Origin: Glebionis coronaria
Taxonomy: Eukaryota > Streptophyta > Magnoliopsida > Asterales > Asteraceae
DNA: 64,000 nt
Reading direction: 5' to 3'
Assembly: GCA_025667525.1 (NCBI GenBank)
Contig: CM046877.1
Span: forward strand, 263,659,706 to 263,723,705
A program made the translations under genes and the position numbers. The notes below the pieces were generated by a model, which did not search any database, was not told the origin of the DNA, and saw only the letters and a program-made list of their open reading frames with translations. This document shows positions 21,743 to 35,621 of this stretch, one piece after another; positions within the stretch are counted from its first letter, which is position 1; every line of letters begins with the position of its first letter.

Positions 21743-24700
21743 CGTTATAGAGAATGAAAGATTTTTTTAAACCAAGGTTTTGAATAAAACTTTTCAAAAT
21801 CTTTTAACTATAAACATTTTTCTAAAAATGTCTAAAAAAATCTTTTGACTATAACGGTGCCGAAGAATTCCCGAGTTACTGACAAGGCCAAGACTGAGAA
21901 GTGTTATTTTAATATATATATAACTTGGATTATATATATATGATGTAATTTTATTACATGATTGTTTGACGATTATTTTGATTTTTATACGAGATATTTA
22001 TACGACGTAGATTGTCACAAGTAACCCTAACTCCCCTAGTAAATTAATCGAAGTTATTCTCGTAGGAATTCTAGCTATCCTAGATCTAAACCAAGTTGTG
22101 GATATTTATGATCCCAACAAATGGTTGATATTCGTAGAAATGTAGATATTAGTTGATTATGATATTGAAAAAGAATTGGCGAGATTAAATCTGATATCGA
22201 TGTCATGACGATCTTTCCTTATAGAGTGAAGTTTGACAAAATGTTACCACCTGGAAAGATGTCATCTGATTCGTCGTCATCCAATTCTTAAATTGAAATC
22301 GAAAGGGTGAATGTTGCACTTGAGGCTGTCATTAGAACCATTACCCAAAAGCCTCATGCACTAGTACCTTTCCGAGAAGTCTAGTTGAATGACCAAGTCA
22401 TTTCATACTAGTGACTTATTTGATAATTGTAGTTATAAGAGATATAGGATTGGAAATTAAGTATTGATCATATTGAGCTTTCATTGCCTTTACAAGGCCG
22501 AAGAAGAAGGTTGTAAGTATTGGAATATGAGGTAGGATATTGAATTGAGTGTAAAATTGGTTGAAACTTGAATAAAGTAAAATTTAACCCGTATGGAATA
22601 TGAGATTGATAAGAGGAAGTTGTTAAGTTTTGTGATTGAATTATAAGGATTTAATTGATTATTGATTCGTGTTAAGGGTTGTTCCTAGGCCATTGTCCAC
22701 TAACGAGGATGCCCAGTGTCCAAGAAATAAATTGAAGAAATCTTCTTCTGAATTGGGACCAATGGATCTTCCGGGACAAATGGAACACCTAATGACTCTT
22801 GTAGATTAGTATTAATTGTGGTATCTTTTAAAAATAATCCCTAACTTAACTGAGACATCAGTTGGTAGGATGAGTTCTGATAATTGTATGACATAGTGAC
22901 ATGTAATGTGTTACGGTACAATTTTGACTTGTTTGTGATTAATGAAAAAAAGACTACCTTTGATTGCTAAATTCTACATGTATCGATGTTATCTATCTTT
23001 TATCGCTTCGCCCTAATGTTCGCATTAGTGATGCAACCATTGAACAAGTACTCATCTCGAATTGAGTTACGTTGTAGATTAATCTCTTTGTATTCCTGAG
23101 TGCCATCGAAGTCATGAACCTCATGATTATTTGGCTAAAGCTCATTTCCTATTATATTGTAGTTAAGTTCTTGGTGAACAACTCTTCATCACTCTTTTGC
23201 AGATCACTCACTGTTTTTATAAGATAAAACAGTATCCATTGAGAAAAATTGAATTTTCATCACTATAAGGATTATTCATAGTGAGATTTATAAGTGGTTT
23301 TATTGAAATGAGGTTGTTTATAAAACGCTTTGGAAACTTAATTGTTTTCATAACAAGGAAAATCTTTGTAAATTTATTTTGATTCTTATTTAAGAATTAA
23401 GCATGTAAATGTTTTTATTATAAACATGATGATAAAATTTGGATGAACTGAGTATTGCATCGTTAATCTTGAAATTGTATATAGTTGCGCGCCTACATAC
23501 AATTTGGAATGGACCATGCAAGGCTGATTAGTAGTCACCATAAAATTGTTAATAAACATTACATTTTCTTTGAAGATTGTGAATGATTAAATTTTATGAG
23601 ATCTGCAAGAAGTGAAAAATAGGGACATATTGATAGGGACACCTACATATGTGCCCGTACTATTTATTCTTCTGAGTCGAATTTACTCATCTGTGGAAAT
23701 TGTCTTATTTGACAATTGACAATTCTTTCTTGTTCAATTCTCCCGTGGTGAGATTCTTTGGAAAAGTATCTGATTACCGAGTGTTGATACCCGACTGGAT
23801 GTATCGACGTTCCTATCATTTCTTTTGATTTGATTTCATTTGAATGACCTGGGTAACGATCCGAGGAGCTTTCGTATGCGTACTCAAATTATGAAAACAT
23901 AGGATATATTCATATTCGTCAAATGTTTTCGTCTGTATCTGATTTGAAATTCTCTCGCATAGATTATACGTTGACCTTACTCTTTTAAGGTTAGTTATGT
24001 CTCCAGATATCCTTGAACTTGTGAAGGATTATGAGTTATTATTAGTCTTTTGAGAAGTTCACATCTTATCGACGGTAATGAACTGGAAAGTTGATAATGC
24101 CAGTAGAATGGATTGATTGGTTATGACATGACGACATTGTCTTAATTGATGGGAACTCGAGTAGAATTCCCCTAAATGATAAGATGTTGATTATCAAAAG
24201 TAATCTAAATAATTCTTGATGGATGACCTTATCCTGCATTTAGACCTGAAATATTTACCATGAATGGTTGTGAATTAGTCATAGATATTGTAATCTAGAA
24301 GAACTTATTATGAATTTATTAAAAGATGTTCCTACTTTCAAAAACTTTAGTAGGTATTTGTTATTGAATTACCTAGACTTTCGCCATTAAGGCAAGTAGA
24401 ATTTGGTATTTGATTATATTTCCGGTGCTGCACCTGTGGCATGTGCACTGTACGCCAGCACCATCTAAATTAAAGGAATTACCGTACAACTGAGAGAGTT
24501 GTCGGAGAAAGATTTTATTATACCAAGCCTGTCATCCTGAAGAGCTATGGTGTTATCATTCCTTATATTTATAGGTTACTGTGAACTGGGTAAATTGACA
24601 ATCGAAAACGATATCCATAACTCGAAATGGAAGATTTGTTCGATCATTTACAAGGTTTTAACGTATGTTTTAAAGATTTGATCCACGGCATGGTTATCAT

Positions 24701-27286
24701 CAAACTTCGCATCTGCGAATAAGATTATGTATTCCAATCACTACATCCGGTACTTGTAATTAACATTATGAGTTTCATGTGATGTCGTTTGAATTGACAA
24801 TGCACATGTAGTATTCATAAATATGATGAATCACGTGTGTAGGCTGTAATTTGATAAATTCATGCTCGTGATCATTAAGGACTATTTATTTGTTTGTTTA
24901 TAAGAATAAGAATGAGTTAATAATTATTTATAGATTGCCCTGAATTGGCCGAACAATGAAAACATGTACCTTAAATATTTAACATAAGACTTAAGACTTA
25001 ATCCTTTATATGATTTAACCGTGTGATTAATAGATAATGGAAGCTATATTGACTTTTCAAAAATTAGAACCATTAACGCTTAGGGATTAAAAACTTAATC
25101 CTTTACATAAAATGACCGTTGGATTAATAATGGTAAGATGTATGCATATTGACTCTTCAAAAATTTAGAGCCCTTTTAAGACTTTGGATTTTACCAAAAA
25201 GAAATGGAAATATGTTTTGTCAAATGTTTTAACAAAGGATTTTAAAGGGATTATTCCCTTATACACTAAACATTTAACTAAACTTCTGTTTAGGGGTAAA
25301 TGTTTGTGTATACCTCAAGACAACTTAAGAGGGATCGAGGAAACCATTTAAAACATGACTTGAAATTTGAAACGATAATTTACGCTTTTCAAACTAAGGA
25401 AATTTTGACCAAAGTATAAACAAAGGTTTTTCGAACATTTACGGATCTTGCTAAATATTTTCGATAAATCAACAAAAATCTTGTTAACTAAATTCAAATT
25501 TATTTTGAACATTTTATATAATTGGTCGAACTAAGAAATTTAAAACTTTTACGCTTCATAAAAAAAATTAACTAATAAATATTTAATTAATTATAGTAAG
25601 TATCGACGCTTTAGACGTCGGATTGAGTAAAACGGATAAAAATGATAGTTGAGAAGAAACTAAAACTTAGAAAATGTGAAGAAAGAATTTTGAATAAATA
25701 CGGTTGTGATATTTATTTCATCAGGAAGGTGAACGTAATTACTGACGCCTAATATAGAAAGAATATCTGAGTGAATTGTGGACATGATAATTATATCATC
25801 ATGAGAGATGAATATAGATACTGACATATTATATAAAAAGGATAAAGAACCAATTAGGATATATTTCTTAATAATGAACGTGCAAAATAAATTGCCGAAC
25901 AATTTAAAATATAGCCGATACTTATAAAGAGGATAATATAGATTATAAAAGAGGTTCGCGGCTAATGTGAACAATTAAAAATTGGGAAGCCGATAGCGCT
26001 GAATGTATAAAAGGCCACTTATGGTTGCCTAAATATGGAGATTGTGAGATATAGTTATGTTGGAATTTGTAAGTATAAGTATTCTATTTATGTCATTTAT
26101 GACTAAAAGTATCTTTGTCTGAAGAAGTTGTACTAATGGCAATTATGAAGGCAGACATCGCCTCATACATTAGTAAACGTCTAGCTATTGCAAAGGTCAT
26201 CATCTGAATTTAATTCGATTTGGGTCATCGTCGACAGACTGACCAAATCTGCTAATATCATTACCGTTAATGATAAATGCAAAAGAGTTATGTAAACATA
26301 GTGTGCCTGTATCGAACATCTTTATCAAGATCCTCGCTTCGCATCGAATTTCTAGAGATTTGCTCAGAAATCATTGAGAACGAACCTTGATGAGAGTACT
26401 ATGTACCACCCCAAATCGAAGGGACGAGGTAAAGTAACGATACAAAGTAATATAAGTGCTGTTTTATGTTTGAATGATTGACCTTTGGTAATAGATCGTA
26501 TAATCGTTTTCCTTTGGAGAGATTATCATTGATAGTCATCGTATTAGGATTGAGATCGAATCTTGTTAGAATCTAAATATTAGAGCATCTGTAAGCAAGA
26601 GTTGAGATAAAGACATCCGACATACACCCATTGTGAGTTGGACATGTCTTTTAGATTTAAGGTTTTCTATGATGACGAACCTATCCTTGCAAAATACCCG
26701 ATCCGCGAGATCTGAAATGATTGTTGAAATTAGGATCTGATTATTGACAGCCGGTAGTGGGCAAGAGGTTATGTGAATGTGAAATGTAGATCTTGAAGTG
26801 CCAAATGGGTAGCGAAGTTATGCCAAAAATTTTAACCTTGAAAAAAAATGAATTCATGATCTGACAAATCATGGGATATAAGTCCCCGTTGTATGGGACC
26901 ATTGAAATGATGTAAAAGTTGGGATTGAAAGGCATATAAGCTGGATCTACCCTAGGACTTCAAGAACCGCGTGAATTATGTTTCGTAAATCGCACTTGAT
27001 GGAACATCTATCAAGTGAAATTCTGATTATTATTAATAAAGCTTAAATCGGCGAAGGTTGCATTCATCAGAAACCCGTGAACATCATGGATAGAGAACGT
27101 AAGTCAACATTTAGCCTGATCTTATTCCCGTAGTTATGTTTGATGAAACTCGCGTATTATAATGGATTACACTTGTGAGAAAAGACCGAATGTGGAGGAA
27201 ATACCCACATGGCTTTAACTCGATAAGAAGCGAGTAGTAAGGTAAGATGATCTTTGAGGACAAAGATCCTGTTTAGGGGTAAATGC
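21743..27286 (+). pseudogene. Rotten gag-pol of chromovirus
   Basis: There is no long reading frame, but nucleotide patches line up in order with the gag-pol at 39035-44782. They are the start of the extra ORF (about 22013-22040), the RT start (about 24370-24510, RQVEF and VARAPY region), the RT block around the motif for [11 protein letters not shown] (about 24590-24630), integrase (about 26215-26430, IWVIV, HGVPVS, DPRFAS and YHPQ regions) and chromodomain (about 27065-27235). The polypurine tract before the 3' LTR (27270-27286) reads TTTAGGGGTAAATGC. Substitutions and indels are spread throughout. The interior is about 0.5 kb shorter than that of the relative. Confidence 0.7.
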
Positions 27287-30200
27287 TGTGACAATCCATC
27301 AATTTACGATTGATATTTTATTCTCAAATATTATTTGAAAATATTATTTTAATGTTACAATATGAACTCACTTATTTTTGGGAAGAAATTTGGATTTACA
27401 TCTTGGAGTAGCATCGACTACGTCTAAACCGGAGGATTCAACGTTACGTGCTTACGTTTATATACACCGTCTTTGGTGACAGTCCGACATTTCAGAAAAT
27501 AAATTTATCCGTGAATATTATTTTGGAGTTTTAAATTTGTGTTAGTTCATAAACTCACAAATTTACGAGAAGAGATTAGGACTTACGATTTTATTTTAAC
27601 GTCCTTTACTACTAAACCGGAAACCTTAGGATTACGTATTTACGTTTTCGAACTCCATTTTTGATGAAACAATTTTTATTGGATTCGTTTTGTGACGTTG
27701 ATTCATAATTTATAAAAATGTTTTTCGTAAAACGACCCGAGGGCACGCAAATCGAGGAAACTAGAATCGAGAAATACCCGTAAACTAGTGAGATGGGACA
27801 AAACACATTGTCCCATCCCACTAGCTTACATGGGACGGCACAATATGTACAACACACCACCTTTGGCTTACTAGTTAGACACTTGTCTACTAAGCTTAAA
27901 ATTTAAGCTTCCACTACACAAAACTAGCTAACAACCTTCACAAAACCACTAGCAACTTCATTACAACTTTCCCTTACATGAAAACTTCACCATTTCTCTC
28001 ATCACTCCCATTTTATGCCGTCCCATATTCACCTTCAAACACCCCATTCATATAATTTTTAACCACAAACATATGTTATAATTAACAAATGTTAATCTCC
28101 ATTCAAAAAGATGAAGATTGGTGCAAGTTATAACATCCAAGGAGGAGTATTCATGGTGTCTTGGGGCTGATTTTTCACAAGGAGTTCATGGAGCATGGTG
28201 GTCTTGAAGATGGTCATGGATATCCACAAGTTTCTCCATCAAAAATCCATGTTTTGATCAACCTACATCATCATGGTGGTATAAAGATTGTCCTCCTCAT
28301 CTTCTTGTTATTTTGATTATGTAAACATGTATTTTATTTCCTATTGTATATATTTATGATGATTATATGATGATAAAAATGTTATGTGGGGATTTGTTGT
28401 TGATAAACATGATTAAAAAGGTGAAAAACTATAAGAAACAAGGTTAAAATCTTGGTTAAATTTGATGGCTGTATAAAACAGTAAAGAACCATATGGTAAA
28501 CTGATAAAATGATGAAGTATAATGGATTTACAGTAAGCTAAATATCTTGTACACATGTGAGAGTTGGCCATGCAATGGAATCTAAATAATGAGTGAGATA
28601 TGATCAAAACAAGTTTAGGGTATAAATCTGAGGTTACTGTTTTGGACGATTTTTAGAAAATATTTAGAAGACGATTCAACAGTAGCTATAGAAGAGTTAA
28701 ATGTATCACATATCATGTAGTTTATGTGATAAAAATTTGAACTTCTATCTCCATATAGAACTCAAGATATGGCAGTTTTGGTGAAAGTGAAGATAAAAAT
28801 CAGATTTTTGGAAATTAAAGAATAATACTATTATATAAGCACTCAAAGTTAATAGTATAAAATATAAATGAGAACCCACTAACTTATAAAACTTATTTAT
28901 ATAAATATATAAAAGTTTAATTAAATGGATAAATTATATAAATGGTGGTGAAATAATGTTTATAAGTAATAAAAACTATAAACTTGATTTTTACGACTTT
29001 TTCGGCTATCGCCGTAAAATTAACGTTTTTCGCCAAATAAAACTTAGACGACCAAACCCGTCTAATGTAAAGTTTATAAAAGTCATATACTGATATATAA
29101 GTATCAAATACAAGTAAAAACCGATAAAAACCCGAACTATAAGAAATACGGACGTTAACGGACTAAATTAACGTTATTGACTAATAATACAACAAAAATG
29201 GACTAAAACACTTATAAACTTATTATTGGGCTTAACCCATTTTAGGCCCAACTTTTAAAGTGTAGATACTGATAATATAATTATAACAAGGATTAATACA
29301 AGTTAAGAACTTATAATAGGCTTTTTGAACCTAAAACACGTAAATAGGTAAAACGAGTAAAACTAGTATAAAAGTTATCGACACATAACACAAAAATGAG
29401 TAAACGAGAATATGTAAACCCACTTGATCATCATATATATATAATCATCATATGTATACATAATTTTTATTTTTATAAAGTCATTGGACAAACGTCTAAG
29501 ACCGAGTATTATTTGTCTAGGTTTCCGTGATTGAAGCACGTACCGTACGTCCGAATTGCCGATAACCCGCCTTCCCACATCAACGTGAGTTCATAGCCTC
29601 GCACTCTTTTAAATGTTTTTATAAATTTTTTATAAACCCGCGAGGGAGATAACATGTTAGTTTTAATAAAATAGGACACCATTTGTCCCGATTGTTTGTT
29701 TATAGATTTTGGACCCGAATGATTTAATGACCCGATTGTATGACCCGATATATGATTAATGGACCCGATAGATGAAATAAAATGGATTATTAAAGTTAGG
29801 TTATGTCACTAAAAGTCCCATTGGCATGAATTGTGAACTACCGGGAGTTGGTAGACGCTTATGCATTTAATAGTACTATTTGGGGACGATCACCCCAGTT
29901 CGCGCCTTGACGGTTGATCCCCGTCGTGCCACATTGATTGGTAAGCGAATTTATGTATGAGAAGATTTCCATAGCGTGACCTTTGTGACGACACGCTACT
30001 TTAGATGGGCAAAATTGGTATCGGGTTAGCTACCCGTTGTTGGTTTAAGTAAGGTAACAATGTCATGCGGCTTATAATAATCCAAAACTAACGAAATAAT
30101 ACTAGACGCTCAGAATTACGATGTATTGCCTGACTAGCAATACTGGGTCATACTATTGATATTATGTTTGTGTTTTAGTTTTCTTAACCATACTCATATA

Positions 30201-30849
30201 ACGGTTTTCATTTGATTTTATACAACGTCATAAGACGTATTGTATGACGTTTTTACGACATTGGCTGGTATAATGATTTTTAAGGCTTTTTATAACCATA
30301 TTCATATAATGGTTTTATTTAATCTATACAACGTTGCAAAAACGTATTGTATGGTGTTTTTAACGACGATGATTCGTATAACGATTTTTAAGGCAAATGC
30401 CTATATTACGATTTTCGATAAGGATTTGTATAAAATGACTTTGGCTATTTTATGGCCTATTAAAATGATTTGTACAAAATGATTTTCAGTAATAATTTTA
30501 TACTGATACTATATTGATGGAATTTATTAAACTCTATGAATTCACTCGGCGTTATCGCTGACCTTTTCTTTTAACATGTTTTATCTCAGGTACTTGAAGG
30601 TAATTCTCGGGAAGACGACAAGAATTCATGGCCCGCATTTAAACAATATTTTCCATTCAAATATTTTGTAAAACTTTATATGAAATGTAATGACTTGGGA
30701 CCGATGTAACTTTGATATTTATGAATGGAAATGATTTATTATTAAACGACGCGATTTTTAAGCGTTGTCTATGATGTGAGTAATGTGCTATCCCGTAACA
30801 CCAACGAGTCTTCCGCTGTATTTAGTTGTACAAATTTGGGGGTGTTACA
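27287..30849 (+). repeat. 3' LTR of decayed chromovirus
   Basis: 3,563 bp, TGTGACAATCC...GTGTTACA, followed directly by the TGATT duplication. By eye it carries about 35 substitutions relative to the 5' LTR, with very few indels. Confidence 0.85.
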
Positions 30850-32632
30850 TGATTTTCCTACCAAGTTGATTCTCAACTTCGGTTTTGTATAGAACAAACT
30901 TGTCTATAGCTTCATCTTTACTTTTCAACAAGTAAATGTAGCAGTACTTTGTGCAATCATCAATAAACGTGATGAAGTACTTATTGCCACCTTTTGTGGG
31001 TAGTGATTTCAAATCACATATGTCTGTGTGTATCATATCAAGTGGTTCGGTTTTTCGTTCAACCGATTTGAAAGATGATCTTGTAAGTTTGGCTTCGACA
31101 CAAGTTTCACACTTATAATTTGAATCAATATGAAAATTTGGTATGCCATTAAATTTAATCAAACGACGCATTGAATTAAAATTTACATGTCCAAGACGGC
31201 AATGCCACACATTAGAAGACTCAATCAAGTAAGCAGAAGAATTCATTTTATTGATATCATTCTTAACAACTATTAAATTGAGCTTAAACATACCATTCAG
31301 GGCATACCCCTTACCAACATACATTTGATTCTTAGAAAGTACAACTTTATCAAACTCAAAAACAAGACGAAAACCAAACTTATTCAAAAGCCATCCGGAC
31401 ACAAGATTCTTGCGAATCTCCAGAACATACAAGACTTTAGTCAACTTGAGCTCTTTCTCGGATGTCGTCTTCAAAATAACATCTCCTTCGCCCTTGATAT
31501 CAGCAGTTGCAGAGTTGCCCATGTACAGCTTCTCTCCATTGTCAACCGCTCTGAAAGAGTGAAACATACTCTTGTCAGCACACACATGATGGGTTGCCCC
31601 TGTATCAACCCACCAATCATTATTATTAGAACCTACCAGGTTAACTTCAGAGATCATGGTAACGACATCAGGCACCATAGCAATCATGTCCACATTATCA
31701 TTCACCATATTAGCCTCGCGTGGATTCACCCGCTTTGGCGCTTTTCAATTAGCAGCACGATGACCTGGCTTGTCACAGTTGAATCAATTTCCTTGGAACT
31801 TCTGCTTCGCAATTCCAGCCTTAGGAGCAAGGTACTCAGACTTCCCTTTTCTCTTCTTTTCATTCTTCCCTTTTCCAAAGCTCTTGCCTTTAGACTTTGA
31901 AGAAGACGAACCATGCTCAACCATATTTGCCTTGGCAGAATCAGGTGTATAAGTGTTTTTCTGAGCCACCTTGTTGTCCTCTTCAATACGAAGACGAACA
32001 ACCAAGTCTTCAACAGTCATCTCCTTTCGCCTATGCATCAAGTAGTTTTTAAATTCTACCCAGCTTGGAGGTAACTTTTCAATGATAGCAGCAACTTGAA
32101 AAGTTTCACTCAAATTCATACCCTCGGCATGAATGTCGTGTAGCAAAACCTGCAGATCTTGAACCTGAGTTATCACACTCTTTGAATCAACCATCTTGTA
32201 ATCCAAAAAGCGAGCTACCACGAACTTCTTTGTACCAGCATCCCAAGTTTTGTACTTGCGTTCCAACGCCTCCCATAATTCTTTGGCAGTCTTAGTCTTG
32301 CAGTACACATTGTACAAAGAGTCCACCAAACCATTCAGAATATAGTTGTGACACAAGAAGTCTGAATATTTCCATGCTTCAACAGCTTGCACGGCTTGTT
32401 GATTTTCGGGTACACCTTCTTTAGGAGGATCCACCTGAGGTACAGTCTCCTTTAAGAACTTCGCAAGGTTCAAAGTAGTGAGATAGAAGAACATCTTCTG
32501 GTGCCACCTCTTAAAATTTTGTCCATTGAATTTTTCTGGTTTTTCAGCATGATTAGCAACTGTGTGGGTAACTGGCGCTGCAGTTACTTTCACAGTAGTA
32601 GTTGCAGGAATTTCAGGAGTGCTAGTAGAAAT
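30850..32632 (-). pseudogene. Copia unit B, 5' segment (gag-PR-IN start)
   Basis: On the minus strand this holds gag ([18 protein letters not shown]) from 32632 down to about 31790, then protease with DTGATHHVCADKS, pre-integrase WHCRLGH with CETC, and the first integrase Asp block (DMIHTDICD), ending at the chromovirus insertion. The gag start position (32630-32632) reads ATT. In the zinc knuckle both the first Cys (about 31784) and the last Cys (about 31747) have become TGA stops. The pre-integrase region keeps FEFDKVV where units A and C have a shared TAG. Confidence 0.8.
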
Positions 32633-33005
32633 TCTGAAAGATCAAACGAGATCAAAACACAAACAGTTAGACAACTGTTATAAATCTGTATATAAGAAAT
32701 TCAATCGTGATCTCTATATACTTATAGTAGATCTGCTTCAAAGAAACTCAATCTTGGTTTCAATGAATCAGATGCAATTATCAAAAATATCAGTTTAACA
32801 GAAACACAATCTTGGTTTCAATAAACTGATTAGAAAAACTGCTAAAAAAACATTAACTGTTAATAAAAATCTATAAATTAAAACTGTTTTCCAGTGAAAC
32901 TCAATCCTGGTTTCGGTAGAAACAGTTTTTAAATAAATCTAATAAAATTATTCATCAGATTTTAATAAAAGTTTTAATTCTGTTAAACAGAATCTGTTTT
33001 AAGAT
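32633..33005 (-). other. Copia unit B leader
   Basis: A non-coding leader of about 373 bp between gag and LTR-3, collinear with 6751-7123. It contains the three GAAAC/GTTTC hairpin repeats. No recognisable tRNA primer site is seen beside the LTR. Confidence 0.7.
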
Positions 33006-34022
33006 TGTAGGAAACGGTGTACAGTTTTATTATAAAATCGAATTTACAATAAAATAACAGAAATTAAATTGACCGAATTTAAATGACAGAAAGTAATTAA
33101 CAGTAATAAAGAAAGCAGTAAAACAAAGACGAGGCACGTGTTTAATATGCTTCCCTTAAAACAGATTCGCCGTCTGTTTCCCAGTGTAAAACGTCCAAAG
33201 CTGTTGTACAGCCGGACTAAACAAACTTGCCTAAAAGATCACAGAAGCCTTACGTGTTTCTGATTGACGAGCTGCTGGAAAAAGAACTGGTAATGGAGTA
33301 AAGAAAAAGTTGCGTTTTTCTGATGATAAAAACTTAATGAGAATGGTTTATTTTATAGCTAATTCATGTCTTGGTCACCAAGACAGAATATATGCTTCTA
33401 AAATAATCAGACATACAAATCTATTAAAAATAAACACGATTTGCATATATTTCACAAACACAAGAAAATTCTGTCATGACTTAATAAAAAGTCTATATCT
33501 ATTCCTTAAATAGATGTACAGAATTTTCTGGAAACAAAAATCGAATTTGCAGCAAAAATGATACCGAAATTTGCCCGCACCCAAGCCAGTTTTCGAAGCT
33601 GCATTCATGTCCGCAGGTCGCGCGCTCGTGCACAAGTTCAGTAGCTTCGAACCCGTTTTTGGCCTAGAAATCCCACTTTCTGCACCCCCCCCCCCCCTGC
33701 GCGCGCGTAGGCGTGGGAGTAAAAACCCACAAATGAATATTGTAGGGTAGAAACTAGGATTTCCTTATAAACATGTTTTCACTTCATGTTTCAAGCGATG
33801 TGGGACAAATATTTTTCCAAATATTGTGTTTCACGTGACTCACTTTGAGACACGATATCTCATTCATATTAACTCCATATTGGACATACTTTAGCTCGTT
33901 GTGAAGCCCTCTTCGAGGAGAACGCAAAGGTACTAAGTACTACGAATATATATAACATATACATATATACAATTATGTCCAAAGTATTGCAAAAACCATA
34001 TTTTGCAAAACATTTTCCAACA
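33006..34022 (-). repeat. Copia LTR-3 (shared by units B and C)
   Basis: About 1,017 bp. It has the unit B leader on its left and the unit C polypurine tract AAGTGGGGGAT on its right. Details such as GTGAAGCCCTC near 33901 are shared with LTR-4 and differ from LTR-1 and LTR-2. Confidence 0.85.
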
Positions 34023-35621
34023 ATCCCCCACTTGAATGGGAATCGGTCGAAAACACACGAAAGTTTCGGCTAAATTTATGCGGTTAAGTCCTGCATAGGA
34101 TAGGTAAGTGTAACCCTTTGAACCTTCCCTTGTGAGATGCACTTAGTCTCCTAGATCTGAGTAGACGCGATGTCCTTGAACTCAGCCTCTGTTTACGTAG
34201 ATGACAATACACACTCACACAAGACTCTCCTTGACCTTGTCAAGTCCTCATAGTCGTGTTCGTTATGGTCATGAACACTCGCCTGGTTCTGCAAGAGCTC
34301 TTAGAAATTGCTCCCCCACAATTTCCTTCGAAGCGACCCCACTTCTCTCACATAGGTGATTTCATCTTGAATCATTAAAAACATATGTTTTATGATTTCA
34401 TCTTGAATCATTATGCTTTATGATTTCATCCTGAATCATTAAGCCATATGTTTAACCTCTCAACATGTCACATTGTTCTAGGAATGGACTAGGAAAGTTC
34501 CTGTATTAAGTAACCACCCCACATTGACGTGACTTCCCCCACATTTCTATGATTAGGTTGTCCTATTGAACCCAAACTTTAGGATCTCCAGTCAACTGGG
34601 TTAGGTTTTCCTTCATAGAAACTCATTCCTTTAAGGGCTTTAGTCCCATTCCTTTAGACGACTTACTAACTAACTCTCTGCTTAACCCTTTCGAAAGCGG
34701 ATCCGCGATGTTATCCTTTGACTTCACATAGTCAATTGAGATAACTCCTGTTGAGAGTAGTTGTCGTACCGAATTATGTCGAAGACGGATATGTCTAGAC
34801 TTTCCATTATACATTGTGCTATGAGCTCTGCCAATTGCCGATTGACTATCACAATGTATACTAATGGCCGTTACCGGTTTAGGCCACCTTGGTATGTCCT
34901 CTACGAATTGACGTAGCCATTCCGCCTCTTCTCCGCATTTATCTAACGCGATAAATTCTGATTCCATCGTGGACTTAGCTATTACAGTTTTCTTGGAAGA
35001 CTTCCAAGATATAGCAGCCCCTCCCAGTGTAAACACATATCCATTGGTCGATCTAGAATCCTTTATGTCAGATATCCAATTTGCATCACTGTATCCTTCA
35101 ATAACAGATGGATATCTAGCATAATTCAGTCCATAATCCCGACTGTATCTCAAATAATGAAGTACCCTAATCATAGCTTTCAAATGTGCATCACTTAGAT
35201 TACTAGTATATCTACTCAGCCTGCTAACAGCATATGCTAAGTCAGGTTGGGTACATGTCATCAAATACACTAACATGCCAATAATTCTTGAATACTCTAA
35301 TTGGGCAACACCTACGCCTCTATTTTTAGATAGATGCAAACTGGTGTCTATTGGAGTTCTAGCTAGGCCGGAATCCCCCGCATTATGAGTATTAAGAATT
35401 TTGTCCACGTAATGTGCTTGACTTAATGCAAGTCCACTATGAGTTCGTATGATCTTTATTCCAAGGATCACAATAGCCAAACCTATATCTTTCATGTCAA
35501 ACTTTGATTTCAACATGTCTTTAGTAGACTTGATCATCTTGTCGTTACTGCCAACGATAAGCATATCTTCGACATAAAGACACAAGATTACATATCCACT
35601 ATTTGTGTCTTTGACATAAAC
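34023..35621 (-). pseudogene. Copia unit C, 3' segment (RT end-RNase H)
   Basis: The 3' UTR is 34023-34622 with the triple repeat but without the poly-C run. The pol 3' end is at 34623-35621, read on the minus strand from the RT block around YVEDM (Asp to Glu in the second catalytic-motif position, about 35570) through RNase H to the natural end GLKPLKE and stop at 34623-34625. The change in the YVDD motif would by itself inactivate RT. The segment ends at the TAAAC duplication (35617-35621) of the next insertion. Confidence 0.8.

Larger units (their letters stand above)
18161..30849 (+). mobile_element. Decayed Tekay-type chromovirus with intact LTRs
   Basis: A 12.7 kb element with LTRs of about 3.56 kb at 18161-21724 and 27287-30849, flanked by TGATT (18156-18160 and 30850-30854). 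The ends are TGTGACAATCC and GTGTTACA. The LTRs differ at only about 35 positions by eye (about 1%). The internal 5.56 kb is so mutated that no long frame remains, though patches align with the intact relative at 35622-47938. This contrast suggests it was already non-autonomous when it last moved. Confidence 0.85.

Noticed and set aside
22000..27286. A host gene between the chromovirus LTRs
   Set aside because: Patches match gag-pol in the expected order, and no exon-like frames of other origin were seen.
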